A stretch of DNA of 64,000 nucleotides from Hyparrhenia diplandra. Taxonomy: Eukaryota > Streptophyta > Magnoliopsida > Poales > Poaceae. Each line of letters starts with the position of its first letter. Within the stretch, counting starts at the first letter, position 1. The stretch is from assembly GCA_015847255.1 (NCBI GenBank), contig JADLZK010002810.1:1-64000 (forward strand). Reading direction: 5' to 3'. Made by a program: the position numbers and the translations under genes. The notes under the pieces are model-generated. The model worked only from the letters and a program-made list of their open reading frames with translations, did not search any database and had not been told where the DNA came from. Of the stretch, positions 47,513 through 60,353 are shown piece after piece.

Positions 47513-48634
47513 GGTACCAATTAGGGTGCTAGCACTGACCAGGGTCCAATAAAGTTCTCTAAAGAGATGAAACTAAAATGTTGGGAAAAGACAATGAAAA
47601 TCCAAGGAAGAAATCCTGATCGATGGAGATATAATGTTGCCGGAAATCTCGTCATCAAAGATTGCAGATCTTTGTGAGGGCTTGGTCCGATGGGAATTCG
47701 ACCATGCCAAACCATATAAGAGTGGAGGCCAAGTTTTAACAACTATACTAAAGCTAATAGAAGGAAAGGACAATTAGATAACATTACAATGCAGGAGCTA
47801 AAGTGTATGTCGTGTGTTATAAAACTGTGAGGTGAGAACCCTATAATCTATTCTCGAATCAATGAAATTTATGTTTTGTTAAAATAAGCGCAATAAACTG
47901 TACCCATGTGACTGATGCTGGTGACTATTATTAATGTTTAGAGAAACACATGTATACGATTGAGATGAGACTATATGGAAATTTGACGGTCCTCATTTAG
48001 TATTGGATTTGTTGTGATTTCTCTAAGTAGTCATTGTTGTTCTAGTCACCTCGGCTATCGAACTTCATACTTCGAACCCCTACTAGACACTCAAATGAAT
48101 AAAGTCATAATGACGACAAAAAGAGATTAAAAGTGAAGAGAGCAAACAGATAAGATGGGGAGCGAGCTAATCCGCCTCACCTCCCCTTCTTACCCTCTCC
48201 TCCTTTTTAAAGGGGAGGTGGAAAGGGAGGTTCTCTTCATGCCCTCGGTGGGGCTTATATTTACAAAAATGTCATCATGGCTCACAAATGACCCTTTGGG
48301 GCTTGTATTCACAAAATGTACCACAACATACCACAAATGGCCCCTAAACATCATTTGGTGGGACTTAGGCTATGTAATTGGGATTTAAACATGAGAGCGG
48401 GGGGTTTGATCGAATGCTCAAGACCCAGTAGCTGAATACAACATGTTGTGACCTCGATTACAACTCGGATCGGATACACAACTTCTTTGAACTATACAAG
48501 AATAGTATAGGCTCTACTTCATCTTTAGCTAGTCTTCAGCTTTCTTCGATCGATGGCGCCCTTTGCTCATGCCTCTATGGCCTCGTTCCTCAGTGACTTG
48601 TTTTCTCCAACTTTATCATATAAATTTGGTCAAA
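47513..48634. other. Intergenic, no gene seen
   Basis: No open frame with family resemblance and no clear transposon termini were found. Confidence 0.5.
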
Positions 48635-48826
48635 CACTACACCACAAAGACTGAATCATCGTCAAACATCTAACGCTAAAAATCTACTTTTATTGATGGA
48701 GGATCTAACACTAAAAGATACTTAGAGGCGGTCTGACGCTAAAACCTCATTTACTAATGTGTTGTTTGACGCTACAAATATTTAGATTTAGCGCCCAACC
48801 ATCTAACGCTAAAAAGAAACTTGAAA
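48635..48826 (+). mobile_element. CACTA (EnSpm) transposon terminus, truncated
   Basis: It begins CACTACACCACAAAGAC. At least five sub-terminal repeats of the form TCTAACGCTAAAA (variants with CACT or GACG) follow, as in CACTA element ends. No matching opposite terminus was found nearby, so only one end is present. Confidence 0.5.
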
Positions 48827-49121
48827 TGCTTTACCCATTGGAGATTCTTGGAATGGCTTACAATTTAGGATGAAGGGAGTAGCATATAAAATAGTTGGAT
48901 TAGCTAGACGTTGCAAACATTCTATGACTTGGTTGGGAGTTGCACCTGTATGTGTGTCTGGAATCCCCTTGACGCCAATTGCAATTTAGCTATTGTCTAG
49001 TTAATAAAGTTTTTTTCTCTCTCTCTCCTCCAAAAAAAATAGCAAGTCACTTATGGACTTGTTAATATTTGGTTAAGCGCGATACCATTGATTCAAGAAT
49101 CTTGAAGAGTCAAAACATTTA

Positions 49122-50004
49122 GGGTCCATTTGGATGTAGATATTAGGGAGGTTTGGAATTGAATTGGCTTCAATACCAAAGCATTGGTATTGAGATCGTC
49201 CCAATTCGAATACTATTGTTTGGATGGTCATTGAATTGGCCTTAGGAAGCCTATGAAGTAGCTCAAAACCATTTCCTATTTGGATGCAGAAGCATGTAGA
49301 ATTAAAAATCTTATCCTCTCTCTCTCACACACACACACATGCGCGTGGAGCTGGGCAAAAGCTTGGGCGGCGCCCGTGGCGGGGAGGAGCCCAAAGGCTT
49401 GGCCATGGACGGGAGGAGCCCAGTGGCAACCATGGCGAGGAGGAGCTTGTGCGGAGGTCAAGACCGATGGCGGGGAGGAGCTCGGGCAGGCGGTGGAGGA
49501 TGCCATGGCCGGGAGGAGTCCGGGCGGCGACTACAGAGAGGCAGATCCGGTCCCTTTAGCGGCCGCCGTGGCAAGGAGGAGCTCGGGCAGAGGAGGCCAT
49601 GGCGAGGAGGAGTCCGGCGGCGCCTATGGCGGGGCGGATCTGGTCTCTTGGGCGGACATGGCGGGGAGGAGCACGGTCGGGGCCATAGCGGGGTGGAGCC
49701 TCGGGCAGAGATGGAGGAGGAGGAGGAGGAAGAGGAGTCGGCATGACAGATGTGGAGATGGCGTCGGAGAGACGGGAAGGAGGCACAATTCTTTGTTTTC
49801 CTCTCGCGTAACTCAATTCCCCTGTAATACCGAGGGGTAAGGCTCCGTGATTGAGTGATGGCATAGCGCGTTGCGAATACCGCTTGGTATTGAACTCAAT
49901 TTCAATTCTGAATTCTGAAACATCCAAACAGCTGCACTCAGTCAACCAATACTAATTCCAATACCTATCCTTGAATATCTACGTGACTACATCCAAATGT
50001 AGCC
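49122..50004. mobile_element. PIF/Harbinger-like non-autonomous element with GC-rich core
   Basis: The target duplication TTA (49119-49121 and 50005-50007) is the Harbinger preference. Terminal inverted repeats are GGGTCCATTTGGATGTAG and GGCTACATTTGGATGTAG (complement at the right end). The core 49330-49780 is a degenerate, GC-rich repeat of GGCGGGGAGGAGC-like units that opens long frames in several phases, none with a domain. The terminal sequence and GGAATT-rich shoulders resemble the element in MSH1 intron 9. Confidence 0.8.
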
Positions 50005-50810
50005 TTAGGAAAATTTTGCTACAGGACACCGCAAAAAGCAGCATTTGGGATACCATTATAATTTTTGCGTTCTTTACTGGTGGACAACACACCAAATATT
50101 ATATTTATTTCTCAAGTTTGGGGAGAGGTGGGAAAAATGACTTTGTTGCCCTCGTCTCCAAGAATATTATATATAAATTTTAGAACGAAGTGTGTGAGAG
50201 GGTTTCTAGAGGGGGCCAGCAGCCTGGGCGGCAGCGGCCCATGTTGGCCGCGTGACCGAGGGAGTATAATTTTTTAAAATGATTGTCATTTTGTTCAAAT
50301 TTACGTGTACTACGTAGCGACGCACAATCCAATATCTCAGTTGATCCAACGAAATGCAACGTTCCTCACGTGGCAGAGGTCGGAACTCCCTGTACGCAAC
50401 AAAACGCCTGCTGCGACATCCACACAAACGCACAGAAACTACCAAGTACCACTCCGTAGGCGTACAAAGGCTACTCGGCTAGTAGTCCCAAACAAGGCGC
50501 CTGCAGCCACACAGGTCTCACAGGGTGCAGAAAACTATCAAAGCTAGCCTCCAATGCCAACCGTGGCCGTCCAAGTCCTGTCGCCGTCCGGCCGTCCCGT
50601 AGTGACTCCCCACACAACCGCTGCACTACCGGCACCATGAAAAACAGGCGCCCATATCGTGTCTCGCCCCGCTCTCCCACGCAAACACGCACACTGCACG
50701 CACTCTCAGGCCTTAGCTCGCCACCACACACAGAACGCGTGCTGCTCCCCCCTTCCTGATCGAGCAACGAGCTATCTTAGCTAGTAGCTAGAGGTACACG
50801 ACACGATACG
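50005..50810. other. Promoter side of the aldo/keto reductase gene
   Basis: No other gene seen. A fragment CCGAGGGAGTA at about 50252-50262 resembles one end of a Stowaway MITE without its partner. No clear TATA box was identified upstream of 50811. Confidence 0.4.
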
Positions 50811-53299
50811 ATGGCCTTGCAGGTCACCGGCGGCGTCGGCTGCTGCAGCCCTCGTCCTCTCCCGGCGGGCAGTAGTGGCCGGCGGTTGGTGGCGGCGGCG
50901 CTGTGCCGCCCGCCCTGCGCGGTAGCGTCGTCCGGCGCGACCACGGTGGTGGAGGAGGACGAGGGCAAGGTGAGGCTGGGCGGCTCAGCCGTCGCGGTCA
51001 CCAAGCTCGGCATCGGCGCGTGGTCCTGGGGGGCGACACCACCTACTGGAACGATTCCGAGTGGGACGGTACGTGAGAATTCACCTCCTGCTGCGCGCTG
51101 CTGTGATGCTTCTTCTCGTACGTTCTCATCGTTCTTGCTCAGGGACGTGCTGTGGACTCAAACGTTTCCTGAAATCCTGGCCGTGCTCCCCGTGCACACG
51201 CACAATCTGCCGATTGCATTGCCAGCAATGAATCGTACGTGCATGCTGTGTGTGTAACTTGCACGCATGATGTCAGCAGAGCACTTCAAGGAAAACGAAA
51301 TTGGCATGTTTTCCACCAGTCCCTTGTCTTTGTAATTAAAATCTCTACAGTATGATATGATGATCCACTGCTTTAGGAAGTGACCTATTTGATCTTTTCC
51401 TTAACCGTGATCGGCGAATCATCACATATGTCTTTGCTAATTGTACGTACGGCTAACGTTGGTTTATTAGCATGTCAGTGGCCAGTGTGTACTCCGTTCC
51501 AATTATAGTGCTAGGTGATTAGTTTCTTTGACCTGAATTTGGCAGAAAGGAGAATGAGAGAGGCACAGGACGCGTTCGATGCGAGCATCGATAACGGGAT
51601 GACCTTCTTTGATACCGCGGAAGTATACGGTACAGCGGTAAGAAACTAAACTAAATCAGCTACCTAGCTCACTCACCTGCTCCTCCCAAATTCAGTTCTG
51701 AAGGAAGGCACACTTGTATCTTAACTAAGAATCCTTCTGTCATACAGCTGATGGGAGCGGTCAATTCTGAGAGTTTACTAGGAGGGTAATATCCTATCTT
51801 CCGTTGTTTGTCACTTTAAAAAATTTTGCCCAAAAAAAAAGAGATTATGTGTAACAGTATTTTTCATCAAGTGATGTGTATGGCTTGACATCAGATTCAT
51901 CAAGGAAAGGAAACAGAAGGAACAGATCGATGTGGCCGTCGCAACAAAGTTCGCTGCCCTTCCTTGGAGATTTGGAAGGGGCAGTGTTCTTTCCGCGCTG
52001 AAGAAATCACTAGACCGTCTTGGCCTATCGTCGGTTGAGCTCTACCAACTCCACTGGTTGGTGTTTCTGCTCTTTCTGCAGATACATGTTCTTGCCCGTA
52101 AAAATGGGAGTTTTTATTGACGTTTTCATCATCTTTTTTGCCAGGCCAGGGATTTGGGGGAACGAAGGTATGTACCAGATGCAGCATACTACCCTTTTGT
52201 AAAAGTTAAATCTGATTGACTAATCAGTGAACTTCATTGTTCTGACATGACTGATCGAGCATGCATGATGCAGCATACCTTGATGGCCTCGCAGATGCTT
52301 ATGAGCAAGGCTTAGTGAAGGCTGTTGGAGTCTCAAACTACAATGGTTTGTATCATCATGTCTTTCTCGCAAAAATGTTATTGCGTGCTCATTGAAACAA
52401 TTGAAATAATACTACTATGATTTTCTATATAAAGAGAAGCGCCTTCGGGATGCACATGCTCGCCTGAATAAGAGGGGGTTCCACTTGCTGCAAACCAGGT
52501 GAATTACAGCCTCATATACAGAACCCCTGAGCTGAATGGTGTGAAGGCAGCTTGTGATGAGCTCGGTATCACCTTGATTGCTTATTCCCCGATTGCCCAA
52601 GGTATATTAATTTATTTACCTAATTAGACGATTGTGTTAATCAATTTAACAGTTTGCGATTGATGTGAACCCAATCCAATTTTTGGTTTTGTTTTCCAAT
52701 CTCATTTCCTGCACTAATTTGCTCCCATAATTCAGGTGTTCTGACAGGTAAATACACTCCAGAAAGACCCCCTACTGGTCCTCGAGCAAATACATACACC
52801 CCTGAGTTCCTCACCAAGGTCAGTGTTCTGTAAACCAGAGCTCACTGGTTACACTGACACACAGCTTCAGTTCAGTCCCTGCTATTCAACTTCGTTATCT
52901 GAAATCTGAAGACACACCATGTCATCTGTGCACAGCTCCAACCACTTATGAACAGGATTAAAGAGATTGGAGCAAGCTATGGCAAGAGTCCAACCCAGGT
53001 ACGATGCTTAATTCACCTACAAAAGCTTGGAACATCTTCAGATCAAACACGTTTAAGATCATAACGAGATGCATGGATGGACACGGTTGATCTTCCCTCT
53101 GTTACTTTTGTTTCAGGTGTCTCTGAACTGGCTGACCTGCCAGGGGAACGTGGTGCCGATCCCCGGAGCCAAGAATGCAAGCCAGGCCGAGGAGTTCGCC
53201 GGCGCACTCGGTTGGAGCCTGACAGGAGATGAGGTCGAAGAGCTACGAAGTCTGGCACGCGAGATCAAGGGCATCAAGATGCCCGTCGAGGAGTCGTAG
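50811..53299 (+). CDS. Chloroplast aldo/keto reductase (At1g06690-type)
   Basis: Ten exons: 50811-51068, 51546-51637, 51748-51785, 51895-52056, 52145-52167, 52274-52345, 52435-52601, 52736-52818, 52936-52998 and 53117-53299, about 380 codons. The first 50 or so residues resemble a chloroplast transit peptide. The mature part is an aldo/keto reductase barrel with all four catalytic residues: Asp and Tyr in FFDTAEVYG, Lys in VATKF and His in LYQLHW. NADPH-binding features are NWLTCQGNVVPIPGAKNASQ near the C-terminus. It should reduce a carbonyl with NADPH in the plastid; the substrate is unknown. Two frame breaks lie in G runs: six G where four fit at 51028-51033 in exon 1, and five where six fit at 52474-52478 in exon 7. 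Correcting them restores GDTTYWNDSEWD and KRGVPLAANQVNYSL, as expected for the family. Confidence 0.9.
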
Positions 53300-53542
53300 A
53301 GACTCTGCAGTTCACCAACCCATATCATTGGTATAGCCCTGATTAGAGATTATATATAAGGTTAAAGCGAGAAGAAGGAAAATGCACGGATCTAGAAATG
53401 AAACAGGATGTGTAAGTAGAAATGCAGCTTTCAACGGGTTTCATCTCATGCCTACGCACTGTAACTGTGCGAGTATGTAATATTCATTTGCCAAAAGCAG
53501 GGCTGTAGCTCTGCTGCCTGTTCTCTGTTGTAAAAGGACTCA

Positions 53543-53837
53543 GGCCTTGTTTAGTTGGCAGAATTTTAGCAAAAGTGACTTTTTTTCGACCCCTCAGAAG
53601 ACAATGTGAAGACGTTTCGTTTGTTTGTAGTAAATATTGTCTAATTATGGACTAACTAGCCTCAAAAAAGATTCGATCTCGTCATGTATAACATAACTGT
53701 GTAATTAGTTAATTTTTTTTTATCTACATTTCTTCTTTCCGAACATATGTCTTTTGATGTATTTAATGTGATGTGATGGAGAGAGTCTAAAAATTTGCAC
53801 TTTTGTGACAAAAAAAATCTGTCAACTAAACGTGGCC
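53543..53837 (+). mobile_element. Tourist-like MITE, copy A
   Basis: Inverted ends GGCCTTGTTTAGTTGG and the complement of CCAACTAAACGTGGCC bound a 295-bp A/T-rich interior containing CGTTTGTTTGTAGTAAA, TTATGGACTAACTAG and TCTTTTGATGTATTTAATG. Three more copies of the same family follow within 7.5 kb. It lies 244 bp past the reductase stop codon. Confidence 0.8.
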
Positions 53838-54561
53838 TAAGAATGGAAAAATGGAGACCATTGTGCCGCGAAGCAACAACACAGAGGAAATTACTCAAAG
53901 TGAAAGAAAAGTTACAATTTGCTACGAGAGGGTTTCTGACTTGCTGTAACTCTGGCATTCGAGAAGCTGTTGTTAGCCAACCTGCTGCTCGATCGCTGCT
54001 GTTCATCGATCGCAGGTGAACATGGCGCATGTCGGCATGTGCAGGATTTTTTTTAGGCCCGTTTAGAACGGAGGAATATAAAACGTAGGAATTTGAGAAA
54101 ATACGAGGGAATATAAAAGAATAGAGGTGTAAAACAAAGGATTGAAAACTACAGGATTTTTTGTAGAAATTGTTGTTTGGAACACAGGAATACTAATAAC
54201 ATAGGAATTTATTGGTTTGTAGTGAGCATGGCTGTTTAGAGTAAATTAGAGTAAGCGGTACTTTATAAAGTGGATTATGAGTTGACGTATCGATGGCATG
54301 TGAGGCTTTTTGTGTGCGTAGCATCTGCCCTGTCGAAACCTACCTTGGTTAGTGAGCGTAAGAGCATGCAAGAGCCACGGGAAAAATTCCATGAGACACG
54401 AGCACATTTTTTCATTCCTTTGAAATGCTGGTGTGAGAGCCTTTCCTCCGGAAAGGTTTGCACCAATTCCTCCGCTCCAAACACTGCTACTGGTGATAAA
54501 TACTATAGGAACTTCATTCCTTCATTTTTCCTTTGTTTTTCCCGTGTGATAAATACTAAAG
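53838..54561. other. Spacer in the MITE cluster
   Basis: No gene seen. Sequence at about 54055-54490 has shoulders GGCCCGTTTAGAACGG and TCCGCTCCAAACACTG that could be the decayed ends of another transposon. This could not be confirmed. Confidence 0.35.
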
Positions 54562-54880
54562 GGTGTGTTTGGAGGCCAAAATTTTGGATCAAAATTTGAA
54601 ATTTGGGCCAAAAATTACGGAATTACGGCATTGTATGGCCCCTGAAAAAGATCGTAGCACATTTCGTTTGTTTGTGATAAATATTATCCTATCATGGGTT
54701 AACTAGGCTCAAAAGAATCGTCTCTGCAATGTACATCTAAACTGTGTAATTAGTTTATTTTTTTTACCTACATTTCATACTCCGGAAATGCGTCTTTTGG
54801 TGCATTTAATGCTTCGGTGTGATGGGATGTGATGGGAGTGCATAAATTTTAGAGGGAATCTTTGGCCTCTAAACATAGCC
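54562..54880 (+). mobile_element. Tourist-like MITE, copy B
   Basis: The ends GGTGTGTTTGGAGGCCAAA and TTTGGCCTCTAAACATAGCC are imperfect inverted repeats. The interior carries the shared family blocks CGTTTGTTTGTGATAAA, GGGTTAACTAGGCTCAAAAG and TCTTTTGGTGCATTTAATG in the same order as copy A. Confidence 0.7.
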
Positions 54881-54898
54881 AAAAAAAAAAAATAACAA

Positions 54899-55185
54899 AC
54901 ATTGTTTAGATGGCTAAATTTTTAGCAAAAGTGACTTTTTCGACTCGCAGAAGCACATAAGAAGACGCGTTTCGTTTGTTTGTGGTAAACATTGTCCAAT
55001 TATGGACTAACTAGGCTCAAAAGATTCGTCTCGTGATCTACAACAAAAGCGTGTAATTAGTTATTTTTTTTTTACCTATATTTCTTTGCTCCGAACCTAT
55101 GTCTTTTGGTGTATTTAATGTGATGTGATGGGGAGAGTCTAAAATTTACAATTTTTGGCAAATTTTCAGCCAACTAAACGTGGCC
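54899..55185 (+). mobile_element. Tourist-like MITE, copy C
   Basis: ATTGTTTAGATGGC at the left pairs with GCCAACTAAACGTGGCC at the right. The interior has the same ordered family blocks. The extreme left bases are lost or diverged. Confidence 0.75.
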
Positions 55186-55943
55186 CACATGTGCAGGAAA
55201 TTTACTGTCACAGTCAGTCGTGCAGGATCCAGGTAAAGCTGCAGTTCCATGGCACGGGGATTCTGTGCTGTTCTCATCACGCGAAAGAATTGCTTCCAAG
55301 AAAGCTGCAGTTCCATAGCACGTGCTTTGCTCTTCTCGGGGCGCTGTTTTCTGCAAGAGAGCTTCTAGTAGCCTGCTGTAAGCCTGTACTGTAACTGTAA
55401 CTTTGTACGATCCGCAGGGAGTAACGCTAGGGTCCGTATCACAGGCACAGCACCGAATCCGGATCTTACCTCACCGGACATTGTAGGGGTGGTCGGGTGG
55501 AGGAGCTCATTAAAAATTTTCTACTACCCCACTGGGTTTATGGGTTTCACATGGCGCTGCTTTGGTTTGGCGTCGGGCGCTCCAGCCAGCTGCGAAGCGA
55601 GTCACTGTATAGGATAGCCATCCAATCCACGGCAGTAGTAAATGAGAGCAGCGGGTTAGTTGATGGATGTCGATCCGATCGGCAGACCAGACGCGACGGC
55701 AGAGTAGGAGTACTCCTCTCCTTATCTGGGGGGCCTGCCTCGTGCATTTTCGGCCAATTCCTGGCTGGAACACGTACCCTCTCTCCCTCCCTCTCGGCTC
55801 TTCATCTTGCTGGACTAGTACAGTGGCACTAACGAAGCTTTTTCTACTTTTTCAGCTGGGAGTTAGGGTACAAACAAAGTAAAGCTCTGTTTTCACTGTT
55901 TGTCTGTGGACCTCTCCCAATTAGGTCGCGGGTACTGTGAGTA
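55186..55943. other. Intergenic, no gene seen
   Basis: It contains a short direct repeat, AAGCTGCAGTTCCATGGCAC at about 55235 and a near-identical AAGCTGCAGTTCCATAGCAC at about 55302. No supported coding frame was found. Confidence 0.45.
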
Positions 55944-56252
55944 CTCCCTCCGTCCCAAGCACTATGTCGTTCTAGGAGAACGCTGTTGTCCCATGCAGTA
56001 TGTCATTCTAGCTTCTGCAACCTGACACCACCTACTACGCTGCCAGTCCACTCGCCCCGTCCATTCTCACTGGCGCATTCTCTCTCTTCTTTACGTGAGC
56101 CCCACCTTGCTCAGGTTGCGTGCTTTTTTACGTGTTCTCTCTGCTGCCGCACTGTACAGTCTGCACTGGCGCGCACGGACGCGTAGCTCTCGTAGGCCTT
56201 CTTGATACCCACGCCGAATGCTAAAACGACATACACCGTGGGACGGAGGGAG
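55944..56252. mobile_element. Stowaway MITE, 309 bp
   Basis: Ends CTCCCTCCGTCCC and GGGACGGAGGGAG form perfect 13-bp inverted repeats. The TA target duplication is at 55942-55943 and 56253-56254. The interior is non-coding. Confidence 0.9.
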
Positions 56253-57319
56253 TAGCTAGCTAGGGCTGTTTTTTGGTGACAGCGAGAGAAAAAAAAGCTT
56301 TGGTGTCTTTTTTTGGAGTCTTGTACCGTGAAATCCCGGTGCGTGATGATGCGACTTGCGAGATGCCGCTTCGATCGTTTGCATGGCTGATAGCCATGGA
56401 CTTGATAATGCACGCACTCGGGGTACTACGTACTGCACGGAGGACTATCATCAACTTCACTGCATTATTGGCATTACTGGTATTACTGCTATTACGGAGG
56501 TTCAGGACGTATTAAGGTGGTGATCACCACTCCGTTTGAAATTTGGTACTATGGCGCCATTATCCTTACTCAGCCTAGGTCATCAAAAGGCCATCAACTA
56601 CGGTCTTAATGACGGCTTGCATAGTGCCATGATCCATCCTTTTGAACTTTAATTATCGCCCTCCTTTCTTCTGTATAATAATCTGTAATGTAACGCACCA
56701 TTTCCTTAGATAGCCTTGTATCTAAGGCGATTACGACTGCACCAATCCTTGTGTACGCACCGAGCTCGGTAGTGTCTGTCCATTCGCGTTGATAACATGA
56801 TACCCAAAGTGAGGACGAGAGCCTGCGTCTGAATTCGGAAAATCCTGGACAACCATCCGCATACGGAAACAAATTTGTGGCCGGATTGCCTTCTCTCATC
56901 TGACGCCGGCCCGGCTTTGATGTCCCAGCGACCCTCCAGTCCTCTGCCGCCGCCAGTTCCAGTACCTCTCCCCGCACATGATCCGAGGCAAACCTACCCC
57001 ATCACCATCAGCCATGTCACACGGCCGCCTGCGCCCTGCCTACGCCCCGAAGCCAACCGCGCCCCCGCATTTATCTGCCACCCAACTAACCCACCGTGCG
57101 CGACGACGCTAGCTGCCTACGCTCCCCGTCCGGACCGTCCGTCCCATCCCTGTGGTCCTCGCGGCCGCGCCGAGGCGGAGGCGGAGGCGCGGAGCGAGCG
57201 CATGCAATGCAATTGCTCCGCCCGCCCGCTAGCTGCTGCTAACCCAACTCCAACTGGCCCCGTCCGTCTTTAACTCGCGCCCGGCCGGCCTCTCTTGCTC
57301 ACTCTCTCTCTCCCCCGTC
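56253..57319. other. Upstream region of the GDSL gene
   Basis: No gene seen. GC content rises from about 56900 toward the promoter. CT-rich runs (about 57298-57315) precede the TATA box. Confidence 0.5.
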
Positions 57320-57326
57320 TATAAGA
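57320..57326 (+). promoter_or_regulatory. Probable TATA box of the GDSL gene
   Basis: TATAAGA directly follows a CT-rich stretch and is 184 bp upstream of the start codon. This implies a leader of roughly 150 bases. A second hint is the A/C-rich start-site-like sequence about 30 bases downstream. Confidence 0.55.
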
Positions 57327-57509
57327 GGGACACCGCCACGGCACCTTCCCGTCGTCCCCGTGCACCACGCCCCTGCCACTTGTCCGCTCCATCCATCGAT
57401 CGATCGCGTCGTCCATCCATCAATCAATCAATTCGACCTCACTCTCGTCTACCTCATCAGTGTGAGCGAGCGAGCGAGTGTGAAGTGACCTCACTCTCGA
57501 CGCGCAATA

Positions 57510-60353
57510 ATGGACGCTCTGCTCGTGACCCTGCTGCTGGTCGCACTCCACCTCGGGGCGACGCCGTCGTCGGCGGCGCCGCGCGCCTTCTTCGTGTTCG
57601 GTGACTCGCTGGTGGACAACGGCAACAACAACTACCTGATGACGACGGCGCGCGCCGACGCGCCGCCGTACGGGATCGACTTCCCCACGCACATGCCCAC
57701 GGGGCGCTTCTCCAACGGGCTCAACATCCCGGACATCATCAGCGAGCACCTCGGCTCCCAGCCCGCGCTGCCGTACCTCAGCCCCGACCTCCGCGGGGAC
57801 CAGCTGCTCGTCGGAGCCAACTTCGCCTCCGCCGGCGTCGGCATCCTCAACGACACCGGCATACAATTCGTAAGAAATTAAACAAGCTCATCGTCCTTGC
57901 TGCATTCTCGCCGGCCACCACCGGCCAGTCTTAGCTAACGAGTCCGCGGATGTACGTACGATCTGCTTGGTGTGCATCGTCCGACGTACAGGTGAACATC
58001 ATCAGGATCGGGGAGCAGCTGCAGAACTTCCAGGACTACCAGCAGAGGCTGGCGGCGTACGTCGGCGAGGACGCGGCGAGGCAGGTGGTGAACAACGCGC
58101 TCGTGCTCATCACGCTCGGCGGCAACGACTTCGTCAACAACTACTACCTGGTGCCATTCTCCGTCCGGTCTCGCCAGTTTGCCATCCAAGACTACGTTCC
58201 CTACCTCATCTCCGAGTACAGGAAAATCCTCACGGTAAATCATCCCTTCATCACTACTACTGAAATTCCAGCTACCCAAGCATTCGTTCAAACATAAATT
58301 AGTCTCAAAGCAAACTTTTACAAGATATATAATTCCCAGACAAAAATTACAGAGAGATAATTTAGCAGAACTGGAACAAATAGACATGTTACCCAGGCTT
58401 TCTAGTACGTACAAAATTGAGTGAAAGGATTAATGCCGCAACCGTAGGGAATGGAAAATAATTTTTTTAAAAAATAGCTGCGAACTGACTCAAATAGAGG
58501 CAAGAAGATATGGGTCGGTAGCTAGCTGAGTGCTGCCGTTGGATTCCGTGAAGCCACTCAAACCAGTAGCAGGTGAATGGTTGTGTGTAAATTTGGGCAG
58601 TATGTGTGCTCAGAGTAATTGGGATGGCCATCATGGCCTCTACTGTAGTTCACTAGTTGCTCCATAGTACCAAAAATTAAGTGCAGTACAAGACAGTTTG
58701 TGCACAGAGTTTCAGTAGTTTCAGCTTTCAGGCATCAGCCGATGAGAAGTGCCCAAAACCCTTGATGGCCAGTTTGAGTGGCAGTCTGATATGTTCCCTA
58801 GGAAGCAAGACTCCAAACCCGCAATTGCAGCCCCCAGTGTCGGTATGGTACTCACTCTGACTCGAGTGCTACCCAGCAGAACAAACCATTACTGTAGCGA
58901 TATATGCTTGTTTAGACGAAGCTTCATATAAGTAGCTAAAATTATATAGCAAAATTGAACTGCACTCTTCTTGTAGTACAAGCTTAAGGCATGCGCTCTC
59001 CGTAGAGAAATGAAGAATCAAACGCCCTTAACCAGCAACACAAAAATGGCCCACAAATTAGTTCCAGCCCACACCACAATACTGCACTGAAACTGGAAGG
59101 AAACCTCTCAAAAAAAAAAAAAAAAAAAAACCCCGGAAGGAAAAGGAGCAGATCGCCGTCGTAGCAGCAGTCTCTGGTGAGCTCACTGCTGCCACAGATC
59201 CATATGACCATATCCCATCACATTTATGGTGATTCATTCATCCATTCATCATGGCCGAGTAGGACACGCCGTGAACAACGTTCCTTTACTGGCAGGCGTC
59301 TCGCGGTACAAAATGTTGGTGCGTGTGATGTGTCGCCCTGGTTTCTGCACCTCTGGTGAATGCGTGTGCTCCCAAACTCTGCACACTGGTGGTGGTCACA
59401 CGCGCCATAACAATGGTACCGATAGAGCCCGCAGTGATGAACAAGTGAACAACACTGATCTGATCCCGGGCAGTAAAAGTTCAGCTGGCGAAGGCTGCTG
59501 TGAATACAGTACGTGGAACAACACACGCACAGGCACATCAAAGGGCCGCATGTTCGTGTCAGGGTAGGTGGTTGGGTGTTATTTACTCTGGCCAGTTCAT
59601 TTGGCCACATGCAACAACAGTCGCGTCCCTCCATCATCGTTCACGCAGTATTTCTTTCGCTTGTTGAGTCCACTAGGGACCGCTCTGGTCGATCGATAGG
59701 TAACTACTGTACCAGTGCGAGTAGTTGTCCTGACAACGCGGAACTGTGGCATGCCATCCAATGCAGCGGCTGTACGATCTCGGGGCCCGGCGCGTGGTGG
59801 TGACGGGCACGGGGATGATCGGGTGCGTGCCGGCGGAGCTCGCCATGCACAGCATCGACGGCGAGTGCGCGCGCGACCTTACGGTGGCGGCCGACCTCTT
59901 CAACCCGCAGCTGGTGCAGATGCTCTCCGAGCTCAACGCCGACATCGGCGCCGGCGACGTCTTCATCGCCGCCAACACCAACCGCGTCAGCTTCGACTTC
60001 GTCTTCAACCCGCAGGACTACGGTAAATACGTTGCTACTAGCTGTGTTTCTTCTGTGTAGTACGTTGTTTATGCATAATTCAGACCAGATCAACCCTGCT
60101 GCTGCTGCTGCTGATTGCAGGGTTCGTGACGTCCAAGGTGGCGTGCTGCGGGCAGGGCCCGTACAACGGGATCGGGCTGTGCACGCCGGCGTCCAACGTG
60201 TGCCCCAACCGGGACGTGTACGCGTACTGGGACGCGTTCCACCCCACGGAGCGCGCCAACCGGATCATCGTCGGCCAGTTCATGCACGGCTCCACGGACC
60301 ACATCAGCCCTATGAACATCAGCACCATCCTCGCCATGGACAACAGGCACTAG
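57510..60353 (+). CDS. GDSL esterase/lipase (SGNH hydrolase), secreted
   Basis: Four exons (57510-57869, 57992-58234, 59767-60022, 60121-60353) give an uninterrupted 363-residue frame, the usual length for plant GDSL lipases. Residues 1-23 form a signal peptide (hydrophobic LLVTLLLVALHLG, Ala-rich cleavage region), so the enzyme should be extracellular. Block I is FVFGDSLVDNGNNN with nucleophile Ser33; block II is near ANFASAG; block III is LITLGGND with oxyanion Asn165; block V is DAFHPTE with Asp324 and His327. All catalytic positions are present. The family hydrolyses acyl esters, for example lipid or cutin-type substrates; the substrate here is unknown. The GPYNGIGLCTPASNVCPNRD segment suggests the LTL1-like subgroup. 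Intron 2 (58235-59766) is long but holds no recognisable element apart from a poly(A) tract near 59109-59130. No frameshift is present. Confidence 0.93.

Noticed and set aside
49280..49840. A 186-residue Gly/Arg-rich frame with repeated AGRS units
   Set aside because: The repeats reflect tandem GC-rich units in the Harbinger-like element; similar frames exist in other phases.
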